DNA of 64,000 bases from Eriocheir sinensis. Its lineage: Eukaryota; Arthropoda; Malacostraca; Decapoda; Varunidae. Positions 1 to 14,391 of the stretch are shown here, one piece after another. The notes under the pieces were generated by a model that searched no databases, was not told where the DNA came from, and saw only the letters and a program-made list of their open reading frames with translations. Position 1 is the stretch's first letter. Every line of letters begins with the position of its first letter. Location: NCBI RefSeq assembly GCF_024679095.1, contig NC_066518.1:520178-584177 (forward strand). The letters run 5' to 3'. A program made the translations under genes and the position numbers.

Positions 1-51
<51 letters not shown>

Positions 52-94
52 TTACTACTACGACTACTACACTACTACTACAACTACCACCACC

Positions 95-147
<53 letters not shown>

Positions 148-195
148 TACTACTACTACTACTATTACTACTACTACCACCACTACTACTATTTT

Positions 196-243
<48 letters not shown>

Positions 244-258
244 AACCACTACTACTAC
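1..258. repeat. (CTA)n trinucleotide microsatellite
   Basis: Imperfect CTA/TAC triplet array with scattered ACC, TTC and ATT interruptions. It begins at the window edge, so its full length is unknown. The valine-only reading frames across it are artefacts of the triplet repeat. Confidence 0.95.
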
Positions 259-753
259 AAAAAATAATAATATTGATTACAATATTACTATAGTAGTAGT
301 AACCTTGTATTTTCCTTAATTACGAATATATCGTTGATTTGATGTGCAAAGAATGGAATGGTTGGGTCAGGTTAGGTTACAGCGGTGGAGTCATGGGACG
401 TTATCGGTAAACAGCGTGTCTTACCATGGCCCGTCTCGTGCTGGTGAGGCGCACCCAGCTGTGACGACAATCGATTTGCTTTTCCTGTGATAACATTTTG
501 ATGTACAGTTGTAGGATAGAACACCGCAAGTGTTTTGTGCTTTGCAGCAACAGGAGCAACATCAATTACTAGCTTGCTAATTGTATAAATTATTTGTTTA
601 AGTTTTATAAAGAATAAAGGAATAGCTGTTACTATTACTGTAATGCATGATGTTGTTATATTTATGTTGGAATACTTATGCTCCTGAGGCTCATGATGCC
701 TCGCAGATGTGGTCTGGAAGGACGTGTTGACTATTAACACTTTTGTGCCGGCA

Positions 754-871
754 GGTGGGGGCGTGCCGCCAGTGGTGGAGCTGAGAGAGTAAGCCCGAGG
801 GACGGCCCGCCCGCTGCCCGGACGTGACGCCCGCACCCCGCACATGACACACCTCACACCCGCCCACACCC
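754..871 (+). other. Probable 5' untranslated part of the upstream exon
   Basis: A pyrimidine-containing acceptor (TGCCGGCAG) ends at about 753. The GC-rich sequence after it runs to the ATG at 872. The 872 frame has a TGA at 845-847, so translation of the long frame must start at 872 unless a splice site lies in the last 25 nt. An ATG at 844 opens a different 94-codon frame that overlaps the long one and could act as a competing start. Confidence 0.4.
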
Positions 872-3800
872 ATGGACACCACCACCACTATCACCACCAC
901 CACCACCACCACCACAGTCCCCGCCAGCTGCTCCAGCAGCAGCAGCACCGGCAGCCGCGGCCGCCCCGCGCCCGACACCATCGACCCTCGCAATCGTGGT
1001 CTGTCGGACGCGGGGCGACAAAGGCTGTCCAGCTTCCCGTCCCGGCAGCGGAGGATGGGCCCAGCGCCCCTCGCCTCCTTCGAGGACCTCAGTATGGACA
1101 AAACCACATCAGACTCCAGCCCCGATGAACGGACTCAGCTTCCGGAGATCGGGGAGGAGACATCCGGCACCACCACACCCGTGACGCCCGTTGTTGCGTC
1201 CGTTCTCAACGTTCCCGCGTCACCCAAAATTAGAGTTTCAGCAGCGTCATCGTCTTCGCCGCACGAAACAGACTCTAAAGACTCTACTCCGGAAAAGGAA
1301 CTATTTTCTGGATATGCAAAATCTGATTTTTGTGAAAACATGGCCGCAGATCTTCATTCTAGTACAGAGGAGTTAGACGCTGACGAAGAGGAGCAGAAGC
1401 GGCGTCGCAGGGAGCGAGCTACCAAGCTGGCCGAGTTGGAGCGCCGTGAGGAGGCACTTCGCATCGCCGAGCTAAACCGGAAAGGTTCCTCCTCTTCGGT
1501 TATTAGCGATGGCCTCCTGCCCGTCACCAGCGGCCACTCTAGCAGACTTTCGTCCTTGGGCAGCATTGGCTCGGCCCGGCGCTCGCCTTCACCCCACAGA
1601 ATACGACTTGAGACGTCTTTCTGTGGGAGTCGTCCAATCCAGCAACCCAGTATAGACCTGGAGGACCCACCAGTCAGTACTACAAAAATAATGGACTTCG
1701 CCATCGAGTCGATTGAAAGAGTCAAGTCTCCGATGGAGGCGCGACCGCCAGATATATTTCGTTCATCGCCTTCTAACTTTTCAAAGGCCAGGCACGAAGA
1801 TATGGTTGCTGCAGCAGCAGCAGTGGCGGTCACCACAAGGGCGGAAATGGCACCGGCTTCAGCTCCTAGGTACAAGGAGAAAGTGCCAATGGTCAAAACG
1901 GAGGCAGCGAACAGGGCTTCACGTTCCCGAGAACAACATATCACCCCCACTGCCATGAACAGAGCCTCTAGACAACAGCAATCGACGCAGCCCGCCAAGT
2001 CCCCCAACAGAGCTGATCGAGAAATGAGAGATGAACACATCCAGCAACGACAGCCTCTCTCATCTCAGTCATCACCAAGATCGCCTAGAATGCCTAAAAA
2101 AGTCCCTGTACCCCAAGTTCCAGACTTGAAAGATATGCAAAAATCCTCCCCGTCGCTCTCCACGGCTTCAGGTGCGACGCCTACGCCGGAGCATCAGAAC
2201 GCCCGCACCTCCAGCACACCGTCGGCTTCACCGAGAGCATCGCGGAGACGCAGGACCAGGGACGAGGTGGAGAGTGAGTCCTCTTCACCTTCAGTGTCAC
2301 GGAAAAGTTCCTTCACCAATTTGTTCCGCAAATCTGACAGTGCCGTACTGAGTCCCGTCACCCCGGACTCTCCAAGCTCTAGTGGACGCAGGAGTCCCTT
2401 CAGTCAGTTCATCAAGTCGGCAAAGAAGGAGTTCCGGTCGAGAAGTCGGTCTCGAAGTCGCAGTAAAAGTCGAGAGAGGGACCTGGAGGATGACACGCAT
2501 GACAGAAGAAGCGTGCTCTCCATTTTCCGGCCAAAGACGAAGAAAAAGTCGGAGGCAGAAAAAGGAAAGGTTGCCCCAGACACTCGCACGGCCTCCACCG
2601 ACAGCAAGATCAGCGAGGCGATAACTAACGTTGAGTTCACTTTCAATGATGACGGCAAATACCAATCTTCCACCTATGGCCTCATTCGACAGGAAAGCGA
2701 AGTGAATAGAGCTATAAAAGAACCTCTGGTGGCAGCGCCAGCCGTGCCGTCAGATGCAGAAGCACCTCGCTCTGACACCTTTGCCAGTTCCCGAGACAGC
2801 TCATACAATGAACTCTCGTCTATAATGAATTCTGGAGACAAGTCTGCCAGCAGCACCGTCACCGAAGAGAGCAAACCGGCAGAAAAAAAGGAGGAAATAG
2901 AGGACGACGAGGTGTTTGACAAACCCATTGAGCCTCCTGTTTCAACTGCAGTCAGTCAGGAACCGCCACCTAAGCCCAGCGATCAAGTCCTGGCCGCCCC
3001 GAGCGAACCAAAGGAGAGCAAAACTGAGGTTCCTGACATCGATAAGCCCATCTTGCCACCAAAACAAAAAGATCGTGCAAGTGACGTTGAAATAACTGAT
3101 GGCATGACCCTGGACGCTAATGCTGATGCGGACTCACGGTCGGAGTCTGAACGTGAGTCAGAAATTGAATACCTTAAGAAAAAGGCGAAACAGCAGGAAG
3201 GAGCAGACTTGCCTCTCGACTCCCCTGATGTAGAGAACAAGGGACTAGTTTCACAGGACTCTCTTGAGGACGGCGAACTACCGTATGTGCCTACCACGCT
3301 GCCCGCCGAGCGTCCCATGCTAGTGCCCATGGTGCCCGTGCGGGAGAGGGCCACCGTCGTCAAGCTCCACACAATGCAGTCTATTGATCGGCCTCGCAGC
3401 ACCACGCCTTTCTTGCCGGGGCGCTTGGAGGATTATCAGCAGCACCAACAGGTTGCTGGCACTCCTGACTCGGAGACGGACAAGATGATGATCAGTATTC
3501 CTCAAAAGGGTCCCGTCAAGGTGCTTCCAACACGAAGTCCAAAGCACCAAACCTCGAAGACATGGGAAGACTTTTGCCAAGAAGGGCTCAGAAGTCCGAG
3601 GACACTCAGAAAGCAGTTCAAAGAAAGTAGTTTGAAGCAATCAGAAGAGGATATACCACCACCGCTCCCACCAAAGATTCGCTCTCCGGCTCGTTCCCCA
3701 GTGACTCAGCCAGGCTCAGCTCTAGGTTCTGAGGTCACCACGCCCTCCTCCACTACCTCCGCCCCGACCGAGCCCGTAAAAAGCTGGATCAATTTTGACG

Positions 3801-4579
3801 AAATGCCTGACATCGTACTGAAGCCGGTGCGTCAGATCAAAACTGTTCCCACGCGGCATCAGGTGCAGCATCGGCAGGCGATGGAGATGAGGCCGCTGGA
3901 ACAACGCGACCAGCCGTCAGACACAGCGAAGGAGGACGAATTTGTACCTCGCCAATTGCCGCCCCCACTTCCTAAGCCGCTTACTCTCCAGGACTTTGAT
4001 TTTGACATGGGGCAGGCACACTCGGAAGTTTCTACTCCTGAGAAGGCCGACAGTTCTGACAGGTCGTCTGACAGTGATAAACCGACAAGTCCATCATCAA
4101 GTGAAGACCTCACAACGGTCAGGGAGAGACTTGAGGAGATCAAAAAAGAAGGAAATGATTACGAAAACTCGGACCTAGAACGGCTGTTAGCGCCGGTGAA
4201 TGATTGCATTAACCGGTTATCATCCCTGTCTACCGAACAGCCTTCGATGGAGCGTCGGTCTCCCATCCCCGACAACTGGGCAGACTTCCTCCTGCCGCCT
4301 CAGCCTGGACGCAGGAGTCGCCTGTCGTCGCTGGGGTCTGACGCAGGCTCGGTGGGAAGGAGGTCACCGTCTCCATCCTGCATGTTGCTCGAGACCTCCT
4401 TCTGCGGCTCACACCCCATCGACGACCCAGCCGCTGCCGAGCCCGATGTGCCTATCGCCGTGGCCAGGAAGCTGAGCGGCATCTCCCTGGGTGACCTGAG
4501 TCCCTTCGGCGGCCGAGACAGGAGAGATTCCTCAAACCTGCTCACCTGCCCTGACAGGACCTCCATCCTCAGGTGTTAA
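872..4579 (+). CDS. Large disordered Ser/Pro-rich protein with WxxF motifs (function not recognised)
   Basis: A single open frame of 1,235 codons, far too long and too protein-like to be chance. It starts with a Thr run from a CAC repeat. It then has charged segments, including a probable short coiled coil at about residues 170-200 rich in Arg, Glu and Leu, an RS-dipeptide stretch at about 515-535, and many SP, PPLPPK and PPLPKP proline motifs. No folded domain is recognised. Three WxxF sites are present: WEDF (about 898), WINF followed by acidic residues (about 971) and WADF (about 1136). They resemble the W[VI]xF[DE] AP-2 ear-binding motifs of stonin-2. A block of about 37 residues (SRLSSLGS, then RRSPSP, then LETSFCGS) occurs twice, near 224 and 1149. 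The stop at 4577 may not be the usual end: CAG|GTGTTA at 4572/4573 is a plausible donor that joins in frame to 4783. An endocytic scaffold role is inference. Confidence 0.8.
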   Translation: MDTTTTITTTTTTTTVPASCSSSSSTGSRGRPAPDTIDPRNRGLSDAGRQRLSSFPSRQRRMGPAPLASFEDLSMDKTTSDSSPDERTQLPEIGEETSGTTTPVTPVVASVLNVPASPKIRVSAASSSSPHETDSKDSTPEKELFSGYAKSDFCENMAADLHSSTEELDADEEEQKRRRRERATKLAELERREEALRIAELNRKGSSSSVISDGLLPVTSGHSSRLSSLGSIGSARRSPSPHRIRLETSFCGSRPIQQPSIDLEDPPVSTTKIMDFAIESIERVKSPMEARPPDIFRSSPSNFSKARHEDMVAAAAAVAVTTRAEMAPASAPRYKEKVPMVKTEAANRASRSREQHITPTAMNRASRQQQSTQPAKSPNRADREMRDEHIQQRQPLSSQSSPRSPRMPKKVPVPQVPDLKDMQKSSPSLSTASGATPTPEHQNARTSSTPSASPRASRRRRTRDEVESESSSPSVSRKSSFTNLFRKSDSAVLSPVTPDSPSSSGRRSPFSQFIKSAKKEFRSRSRSRSRSKSRERDLEDDTHDRRSVLSIFRPKTKKKSEAEKGKVAPDTRTASTDSKISEAITNVEFTFNDDGKYQSSTYGLIRQESEVNRAIKEPLVAAPAVPSDAEAPRSDTFASSRDSSYNELSSIMNSGDKSASSTVTEESKPAEKKEEIEDDEVFDKPIEPPVSTAVSQEPPPKPSDQVLAAPSEPKESKTEVPDIDKPILPPKQKDRASDVEITDGMTLDANADADSRSESERESEIEYLKKKAKQQEGADLPLDSPDVENKGLVSQDSLEDGELPYVPTTLPAERPMLVPMVPVRERATVVKLHTMQSIDRPRSTTPFLPGRLEDYQQHQQVAGTPDSETDKMMISIPQKGPVKVLPTRSPKHQTSKTWEDFCQEGLRSPRTLRKQFKESSLKQSEEDIPPPLPPKIRSPARSPVTQPGSALGSEVTTPSSTTSAPTEPVKSWINFDEMPDIVLKPVRQIKTVPTRHQVQHRQAMEMRPLEQRDQPSDTAKEDEFVPRQLPPPLPKPLTLQDFDFDMGQAHSEVSTPEKADSSDRSSDSDKPTSPSSSEDLTTVRERLEEIKKEGNDYENSDLERLLAPVNDCINRLSSLSTEQPSMERRSPIPDNWADFLLPPQPGRRSRLSSLGSDAGSVGRRSPSPSCMLLETSFCGSHPIDDPAAAEPDVPIAVARKLSGISLGDLSPFGGRDRRDSSNLLTCPDRTSILRC

Positions 4580-4642
4580 TCTCACTGAATGTATTACTAC
4601 CTGTACTGTGACGATAAAGACGCTGCTGACACCACTTCACCG

Positions 4643-4744
<102 letters not shown>

Positions 4745-4782
4745 AACGACATTATTTTTTAAACGTATCGTGATGCTTGCAG

Positions 4783-4844
4783 CGACTCATCAGCGGAGGG
4801 AGGAGGTTCGCCCCGTGAAGTGGACTACTACGGCGGCAGCGGCA

Positions 4845-4878
<34 letters not shown>

Positions 4879-4975
4879 AAGCTCCCGTGGCCAGCAGGGG
4901 GCGCGGCAGCTCAACCCATTCGGAATGGATCTCGGCGTGAGGAGCAACCGGAGCTCCGTGGTGTCTCAAGACCAG
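4783..4975 (+). CDS. Candidate second exon of the upstream protein: polyQ and NPF motif
   Basis: Acceptor GCTTGCAG ends at 4782 and donor CCAG|GTACAC follows 4975. Splicing 4572 to 4783 keeps the frame (AG + C = Ser) and yields DSSAEGGGSPREVDYYGGSG, a run of about ten Gln from a (CAG)n repeat, then ARQLNPFGMDLGVRSNRSS and ending VSQDQ at phase 0. LNPFG is a canonical NPF (EH-domain) motif, like those in stoned B. The fitting phase, both splice sites and the motif together support a real exon. Transcript data would settle it. Confidence 0.55.
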
Positions 4976-5003
4976 GTACACACACACCTGGGCACGTTGG
5001 CGG

Positions 5004-5035
<32 letters not shown>

Positions 5036-5037
<2 letters not shown>

Positions 5038-5331
5038 CCCGGCCCGGTAACTCAGTGGATAGAGCGTCTGCCTCACAACCAGAAGGAACTGGGTTCGATT
5101 CCCCGGCCGGGTGAAGATATGTTGGGTATATCTTCTTTCACGTGTAGCCCCTGTTCACCTAGCAGTGAGTAGGTACGCGACGTAAGGCAAGGAGTTGTGA
5201 CCTCGTTGTCACGGGGTGTTGTGTGTGAGTGGTCTCAGTCCTACCCAAAGATCGGTACTATGAGCTCTGTGCTCTTCCGGAGGGGAACGGCTGGCTGTCT
5301 CGAGAGAGACCCGCAGCAGACCAAGAGGTGA

Positions 5332-5369
<38 letters not shown>
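5036..5369 (+). mobile_element. tRNA-derived SINE, family A copy 1, ending in (CA)n
   Basis: The tRNA-like head at about 5043-5112 has an A box (TAACTCAGTGG) and a near-perfect B box (GGTTCGATTCC). The unrelated body includes ACCCAAAGATCG, and a (CA)n tail runs 5335-5369. A second CA tract lies just upstream at 5006-5034. The body matches copies near 40.5, 52.9 and 60.3 kb. It is read as a SINE rather than a working tRNA because of the conserved body and tail. Confidence 0.75.
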
Positions 5370-5370
<1 letters not shown>

Positions 5371-5482
5371 CTGAAACATGAATGACCATTATGGGGATTT
5401 TTGTTTGTTAAATTTACTTTCTCGGCTACACAACACTGCCATCATGAATATTTAACGTTATACTTTTTGAGACATGCTATGA

Positions 5483-9179
<3,697 letters not shown>

Positions 9180-9741
9180 TTGTAGGGAAAGTCTAGCAAT
9201 TTCAGTTTCTTCTCGTCATTCTTTATCAAGCTGATGAAAAGGTGAGTAAAATCAGACTCCCAGTGATTTGTGATCCACACGAACGTATTAACTAAGCACA
9301 TATTACGACAAAACTATATTTAGACTAATGTTGGCACGTAACGTTCCAGATACCATCCTTCAGGAAAGAGCAGCCAATGTTGTTTATTTATCTGGAAGCA
9401 GAGAGCTAATTACGTGTTGATTGTGACCCATCTCCGTGCTAAAGAAAGTATCTTGGCTGAGGAAGTGGCTGCTGGCCTGTTAGCACCGAGCTGCCTCCCC
9501 GCCAGTGTTCCGAATAAGTAAGTGGATTGTGCTGCTCCTGCCTGACTGACCGTGTTTGAAATATTACGTGCCAACATTGATCTTAAATATGCTCTCTAAC
9601 AACTAAACCGACACGTCCGAAATATGTGCTTAGTTAATACACTGTTATGGCCTTATCACTGGACGCCTGATTCTACTCGCCTTTGCATCAGATTAATTAA
9701 AAGAAGGCAACAATAAACTGAAGTTACAGATATCCCTACAA
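9180..9741. mobile_element. Foldback/MITE-like element with long imperfect terminal inverted repeats
   Basis: The left end reads TTGTAGGGA and the right end TCCCTACAA. Inward, the arms keep matching in inverted orientation for about 150-170 bp. One example is ATTACGTGCCAACATT (9555-9580 area) against the complement of 9328-9345, and TGTGCTTAGTTAATAC is shared in inverted form at 9286-9301 and 9624-9639. The unique centre is about 200 bp. No coding frame lies inside. The transposon superfamily is not identified because a clear target-site duplication is not obvious. Confidence 0.7.
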
Positions 9742-10317
9742 GAAATCCCTGCAAGAGGTGTGACAAGGCGTGTGATGCTTTCTTCCCTGATATACCTTCA
9801 TAAGAAATCGTGTGAATTATTTGAATTAAATGTTATGGTCCACTGCCTCGCTATACCTTTAGAGAAACAAAGGAGAGGTGTTGCCTTTCACTCGGCTCTG
9901 GCCAGAGGAACAGGTCAGCGATGCCCTCTACTAGTGTACAGAGAGTTTGAAAAGTCCTCCGTTGGGTGGCCTAACCTTCAAGGGATTCTTTATAGCTCGA
10001 TGTTCAAGAAATTCGACGTTGTGCTCCTGCGTCCTTTCTGGTCTTCTCCACAGCCCTAACACTTGAGGTAACACGTCCAGTCTTGGCTTTTGATGCTGAA
10101 TGGATATTGACTCCTTAGTTTATATGTTTAATGGGTCGTACACTTTATATTTTCTTTGATCATTTCTGTATTCTCATTTCTTGTCTAGTTGTCTGCTGAT
10201 CTCGTATTTTCATATATTCTAATATATGTCTCTTGGCATCCTTACTCCTTTACTTTTTCTCATCATTATTTTTTTACTGGTTCTTTTCAATATTTCATGT
10301 CAAGCATCTGTATTCTG

Positions 10318-10505
10318 CGCCCCCGTGGAACAGTAGTTAGCGTACCAAGATACGAATCCTCGGGCCCGAGCAGTCGGCGTGCAGCTCACACAGGTATTTA
10401 TTTTCCCTTTCGGGCCGATCAATAAATAGGTACCTGAGGCAACCTGGGGAAGGAAACCCGTGGCAATCCCGGACCTACACTCGCAGCCACGCGCAGCTAT
10501 AGAGA
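10318..10505 (+). mobile_element. SINE-like dispersed repeat, family B copy 1
   Basis: It shares an ordered series of blocks with the complement of 31025-31235: a cGGGCagTCgGCGTGCAGCTCAC block, a TTTCGG/CCTG block, AGGTACCTgaGG, and ACCTGGGGAAGG, ending in GCGCAGCTATAG. The head resembles a degenerate tRNA promoter region (GTAGTTAGCG, then ACGAATCCTCGGG). Confidence 0.6.
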
Positions 10506-11496
10506 TCGATCTGTATTCGTTTTTTTCTTATTTCTCTTTTTTAGTGTGATTGTTTTATGTATGTCTTTTTCTTCGGTTGCCTATTTATCTTATATATCTC
10601 TCTTTTATATCTCCATGTTTTTCTTTATAGTTTTGTCCTTCGCTTCTCCGCCACACGGGTTTCGTCTCTTCCCTCAGTCGGCACGACTGAACAGCCGTGG
10701 AAGTCCGTGCTTCCATGAGACGCTCCTCGCCTCGCTCTTCACGCCCCAGTTCTTTAATCTTTTTTTAGCCAGACGTCCTTCACCTCTTTCTTCTGGCACG
10801 CTTCTCTGCTTTCTCCCTGTTAACTTGCAGATGCTCTTTTCGTTTTTTTCTTTAATCTTTTCATCTCACATATTTCCTGGTAACTTTCAGCAGAGAGAAA
10901 GAAAGGATTCTACGGAAGGGATGCGACGAACAAGCTTCTCTATTGTGAACCTGACGACTTTCTCAAATTACGCCGTTATAGTTGTTTCCGCGTCATCGTA
11001 CGTTCATTAGAGTGTACGGAAAGGTTTGTAAATGAGACGATGCGAGTCAGCCTTTTCACCTAGATGTTCCTCTGTTGCATCATTTCAAGCCCCACGAACA
11101 GTTATCACAGGATGCGGTCGAATTATTTCATGCGTGAATTTATATGTTCTGTGGTGGTCTCTGTTTTCTTCATTTAAAGATTCGATGATATTTCCATGAT
11201 ATGAACGCTAATACCTATCTGCCATTTTCTTTCCTGTGCTCTCTAATCTTTTCTTGGTAAGACTCTCTGTTCCACTTTCACTTTACCCCTTTACCATGTT
11301 ATTTTCCCTTCCGTAAAGCAAATATTTTATCTTAGTATTTTCAGTGACGTAGTAACCCTTCTTAGTATCTCCATTCATTCTTTTATCATATCTTTCATCT
11401 TTATCTTCTCCCGAGTAAACATTGACACATATTTTATCCAGGAAATTTTTACACATTTATATTTGATAGTACTCTGATTTTCTTGTTAAAGGTTAC

Positions 11497-11526
11497 GGTT
11501 AGGTTAGGTTAGGTTAGGTTAGGTTA
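11497..11526. repeat. Interstitial telomeric repeat, six GGTTA units
   Basis: Six perfect tandem copies of GGTTA, a rotation of the arthropod telomere repeat TTAGG, preceded by a degenerate GGTTAC. Short interstitial arrays like this can arise by break repair. Confidence 0.85.
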
Positions 11527-12056
11527 ATGCGTAGATGTGCCGCTTCTGTTTCACATTTCCTCTTCTGTTTCTGAGTCAAATTTACTCATCCTCACAACTC
11601 CTTTCTATTAATTTTTTCTTTCCACTCTTCCGGGCAATTTCCTCCCTTCTTCCCCCTTCCCCGCATCTCTAACGGTTTCTTCAAACATTTCTTTATTCCT
11701 GTCTGTTTGTCTCCTTCGTTTACTTCGGTCTACAAGAGTCCTTATTTTCTTTAATTCATCCATTCAATATTTTTCTTTCTTTAATTATATCTTCTATTTC
11801 TTTCCCTCTGCTTTTTTCTATTCCGTGTTTTCGCTTTCTCTTCTTTTCATTAATCTAATTTTCCTCAGTTCTTTTCATTTCCTCTCCCACGACCACCAGT
11901 CACCGAGTAATGACTAAATGATCCCTGCTCTGCGGTATCTCCCTTTAATATCAGTTATATGAAAACACGTTTGTTTTTTAAGTGATTATACAAATCCTGC
12001 TCATTTTGCCCGTAATGTTCTGAATAATGAGAGAACAATGAGTGCGACCTTGTCAT

Positions 12057-12060
<4 letters not shown>

Positions 12061-12106
<46 letters not shown>
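12061..12106. repeat. (TG)n microsatellite
   Basis: Twenty-three TG units. Confidence 0.95.
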
Positions 12107-12108
<2 letters not shown>

Positions 12109-12310
12109 TGGCCCAGGTAACTAGTAATTAAGTACCTGAAAAGTGTTGGCATTAATTATTGAAATCTTTGACACCTATTTTCCTTTCCTCTCTGTCTTTC
12201 TTCTTCCTTCTTAACTTGTCTGCCTTTCTTGCCCTTTTTTTTCTTTTCTCTCCCTTTTTTATTTTATCTTTGTTTTTAGCCTTTCTACCCTTGACTTATA
12301 CTGTGTAACG

Positions 12311-12436
<126 letters not shown>

Positions 12437-13853
12437 CATTTCCTCATCCTAACTGTCTTTCTTCTCCAATCTCTATATTGTTTCCTCCCTTCTTTCCTCG
12501 CTCCCCTCTTTCCTCTTGCCCTACTTCCTCCCCTCCTCTCGTCTCCTTAGCTTATTTTCTTACCGTCCGTTCCTTCGTCTTACTCTGTTTTCCTTCTCTT
12601 TCACCAATCTCTTTCCTGCCCTCTTCCAAAATATTGCTACCCTGTTTTTTTCTCTAGCCTCTAACGTTATTCTATGCAGCTCTTGCACGCACTCATTTAC
12701 TTTTCCATTCCCTCACGTTCCTTCATCATTTTATCCCCGTCCAGTTTTATTTCTGGAGCGATCTCTCCTATATTGCATTTCTCGACTCCCTTCCCACAAC
12801 TTCTCCGTCCTGTGCCCCCTTCCCTCCTTCCTCGCAAAGGTCTCCAGTCATCCTCCAGTTATCTTGGTCGGTCTAGACTGTCCTGCCGTCGAGGCCAATG
12901 ACGTCACTCATTATCATTACGGGCGAGGGGATGAAGATCAAGAGAGAAACGATTGGAAGTAAATTAGGAGGGAATAGCTAAAGGAGAAAAAAAGGAGATA
13001 ATGTAAGCGAGGATAATTTGCTGAAGGTGTTATGGAAGGGCTATAATATGAAAAAAAAAGATGGTCTGGGTTCATGTAAAAGAAGTGAAAGTGTAGAAAA
13101 TATGAGAAGAGAATGAAGGAGAAGGGGACAGAGTAAGAAGAGGTGGATGGTGTCACCCCGCCGCCTCCTCCGCAAGTATCGACTAAGCTTGAGGATTAAA
13201 TCGATAACAGGTCGGTGTGAGGGACGTGGTGCTGCGCTGCACCTCCCTCGCCTGGCCAGGCCGCAGAGGCACCTCACGCTGCTCGTCTTTGCACGTCAAC
13301 AATCCGGTGATTCAGCAATGAGTCGTGGTGAAGGAGGCTGCCATGGTGACGTCACACGGCCGCTAACGATCTCCGGCAGACCGACTCCCCGGCTGGTGCC
13401 AACCCGCCTTTAGCCGAGGGTTCGGGCAGAAGTCTGATCGATGGCGCTGAAGAGACGGCCAGAAAAGTCACCTACAAGGCCAAAACGAACGTGTAGTTCG
13501 AAAATCCCGGGAATAATGGGGATGACTCATCGCGGCTCAGAGCCTCTCGTCCTGGAAAGTTGGACTTGTCATGTTGCCACCAGTGCCCGGCGGCCAGCAA
13601 GCCCTCACTGCTCGGCGCGCATTAGCAACGCACATTTGCGCTAATTAATCAGTGCTTCATGGGGGAGCACGTTCTCAATTATACCCTGAATAAATCCGGG
13701 TACAGGCAGATCTAATTTGAAAACTGTGAGGAAGTGGAGGAGCGAAGAGGAGGAAGAGGAGAAGAGCAAGAGGCGCGCGAGTGTCTGGCAGGCGGGTGGT
13801 GTGCCACGGGTGCACATGCGCGGGTCTCTCCGCTCACCTAGCCAGTTTCTCAG

Positions 13854-13946
13854 TGCGGCCATCTTGTGCCGCCTGCCATGGTGGCCGATCCCTGGAACAG
13901 TTTTGACCATAGTGAGACCATCAATCCAGCAAACGATGGATTAATG
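13854..13946 (+). CDS. Candidate coding exon with a DPW/WxxF/NPA peptide
   Basis: Acceptor GTTTCTCAG ends at 13853 and donor ATG|GTAAGA follows 13946. The exon is open at phase 0 throughout: CGHLVPPAMVADPWNSFDHS then ETINPANDGLM. The internal ATG at 13878 has a strong context (CTGCCATGG) and could be the start in a shorter transcript. DPW and WxxF are AP-2 ear-type motifs, matching the flavour of the upstream protein and of stoned A. Phase 0 fits the end of the exon at 4975. Joined to the stoned exon at 31434, the frame would continue GLSIDAVPCTK and stop at 31467-31469, overlapping the stoned A start. Real exon status is unproven. Confidence 0.4.
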
Positions 13947-14343
13947 GTAAGAGAGAGTTTGTGTTTGGTAGCCGTAGTGTAACAGGGTCATTCTCATAGG
14001 TGTTGCCATCGAGTCTGGAAGGGAGAGGTGTTGCTCCGAGGGTCAGTCCTCCACCGGCCATGTACGACCTACTTGTGGCCTGCCCCTGACACGCCAGACA
14101 ACGAGTCCCTTGCAGCCCCTTACAGTGTGACTCCAGCAGTGGAGCCACTGCAGCCCTCAGCCCTTCATATTCAAAATATACACAGCCACTACTGGAGCTA
14201 GTAGGCGTGTTCTAAGAATCAATAAAAGAGGGGAGTCATCGCTTCGCTGCAATAGTCAAGAGCTGCAGTCACTCGAGTGTGGTTCTCTCCACCTCAAGAC
14301 ATCAAGTAATCATTGTAAGGTCACGGTGGAGGGCGACAACAAG

Positions 14344-14391
14344 ATGGAGGAGCGGAGTGGCAAGGAGCAACCAGCGGTGGAGACAGCCCAG
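14344..14391 (+). CDS. Alternative candidate first coding exon (weak)
   Basis: ATG at 14344 opens MEERSGKEQPAVETAQ and reaches donor CAG|GTTAGG at phase 0. Like the exon ending 13946, it would read into GLSIDAVPCTK if spliced to 31434. Only one donor and a short frame support it, so it could be chance. Confidence 0.2.

Noticed and set aside
844..1128. 94-codon frame starting at ATG 844
   Set aside because: It overlaps the start of the 1,235-codon frame and has His/Gln-rich repeat-driven content. Kept only as a possible competing start, not as a gene.
5043..5112. A tRNA gene
   Set aside because: A and B boxes are present, but the segment is the head of a dispersed repeat with a shared body and CA tail, and similar heads occur at 40.5 and 60.3 kb.
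14219..14226. Poly(A) signal (AATAAA) ending a transcript in the GC-rich block
   Set aside because: Isolated hexamer with no supporting terminal exon. Hexamers occur by chance in AT-moderate DNA.
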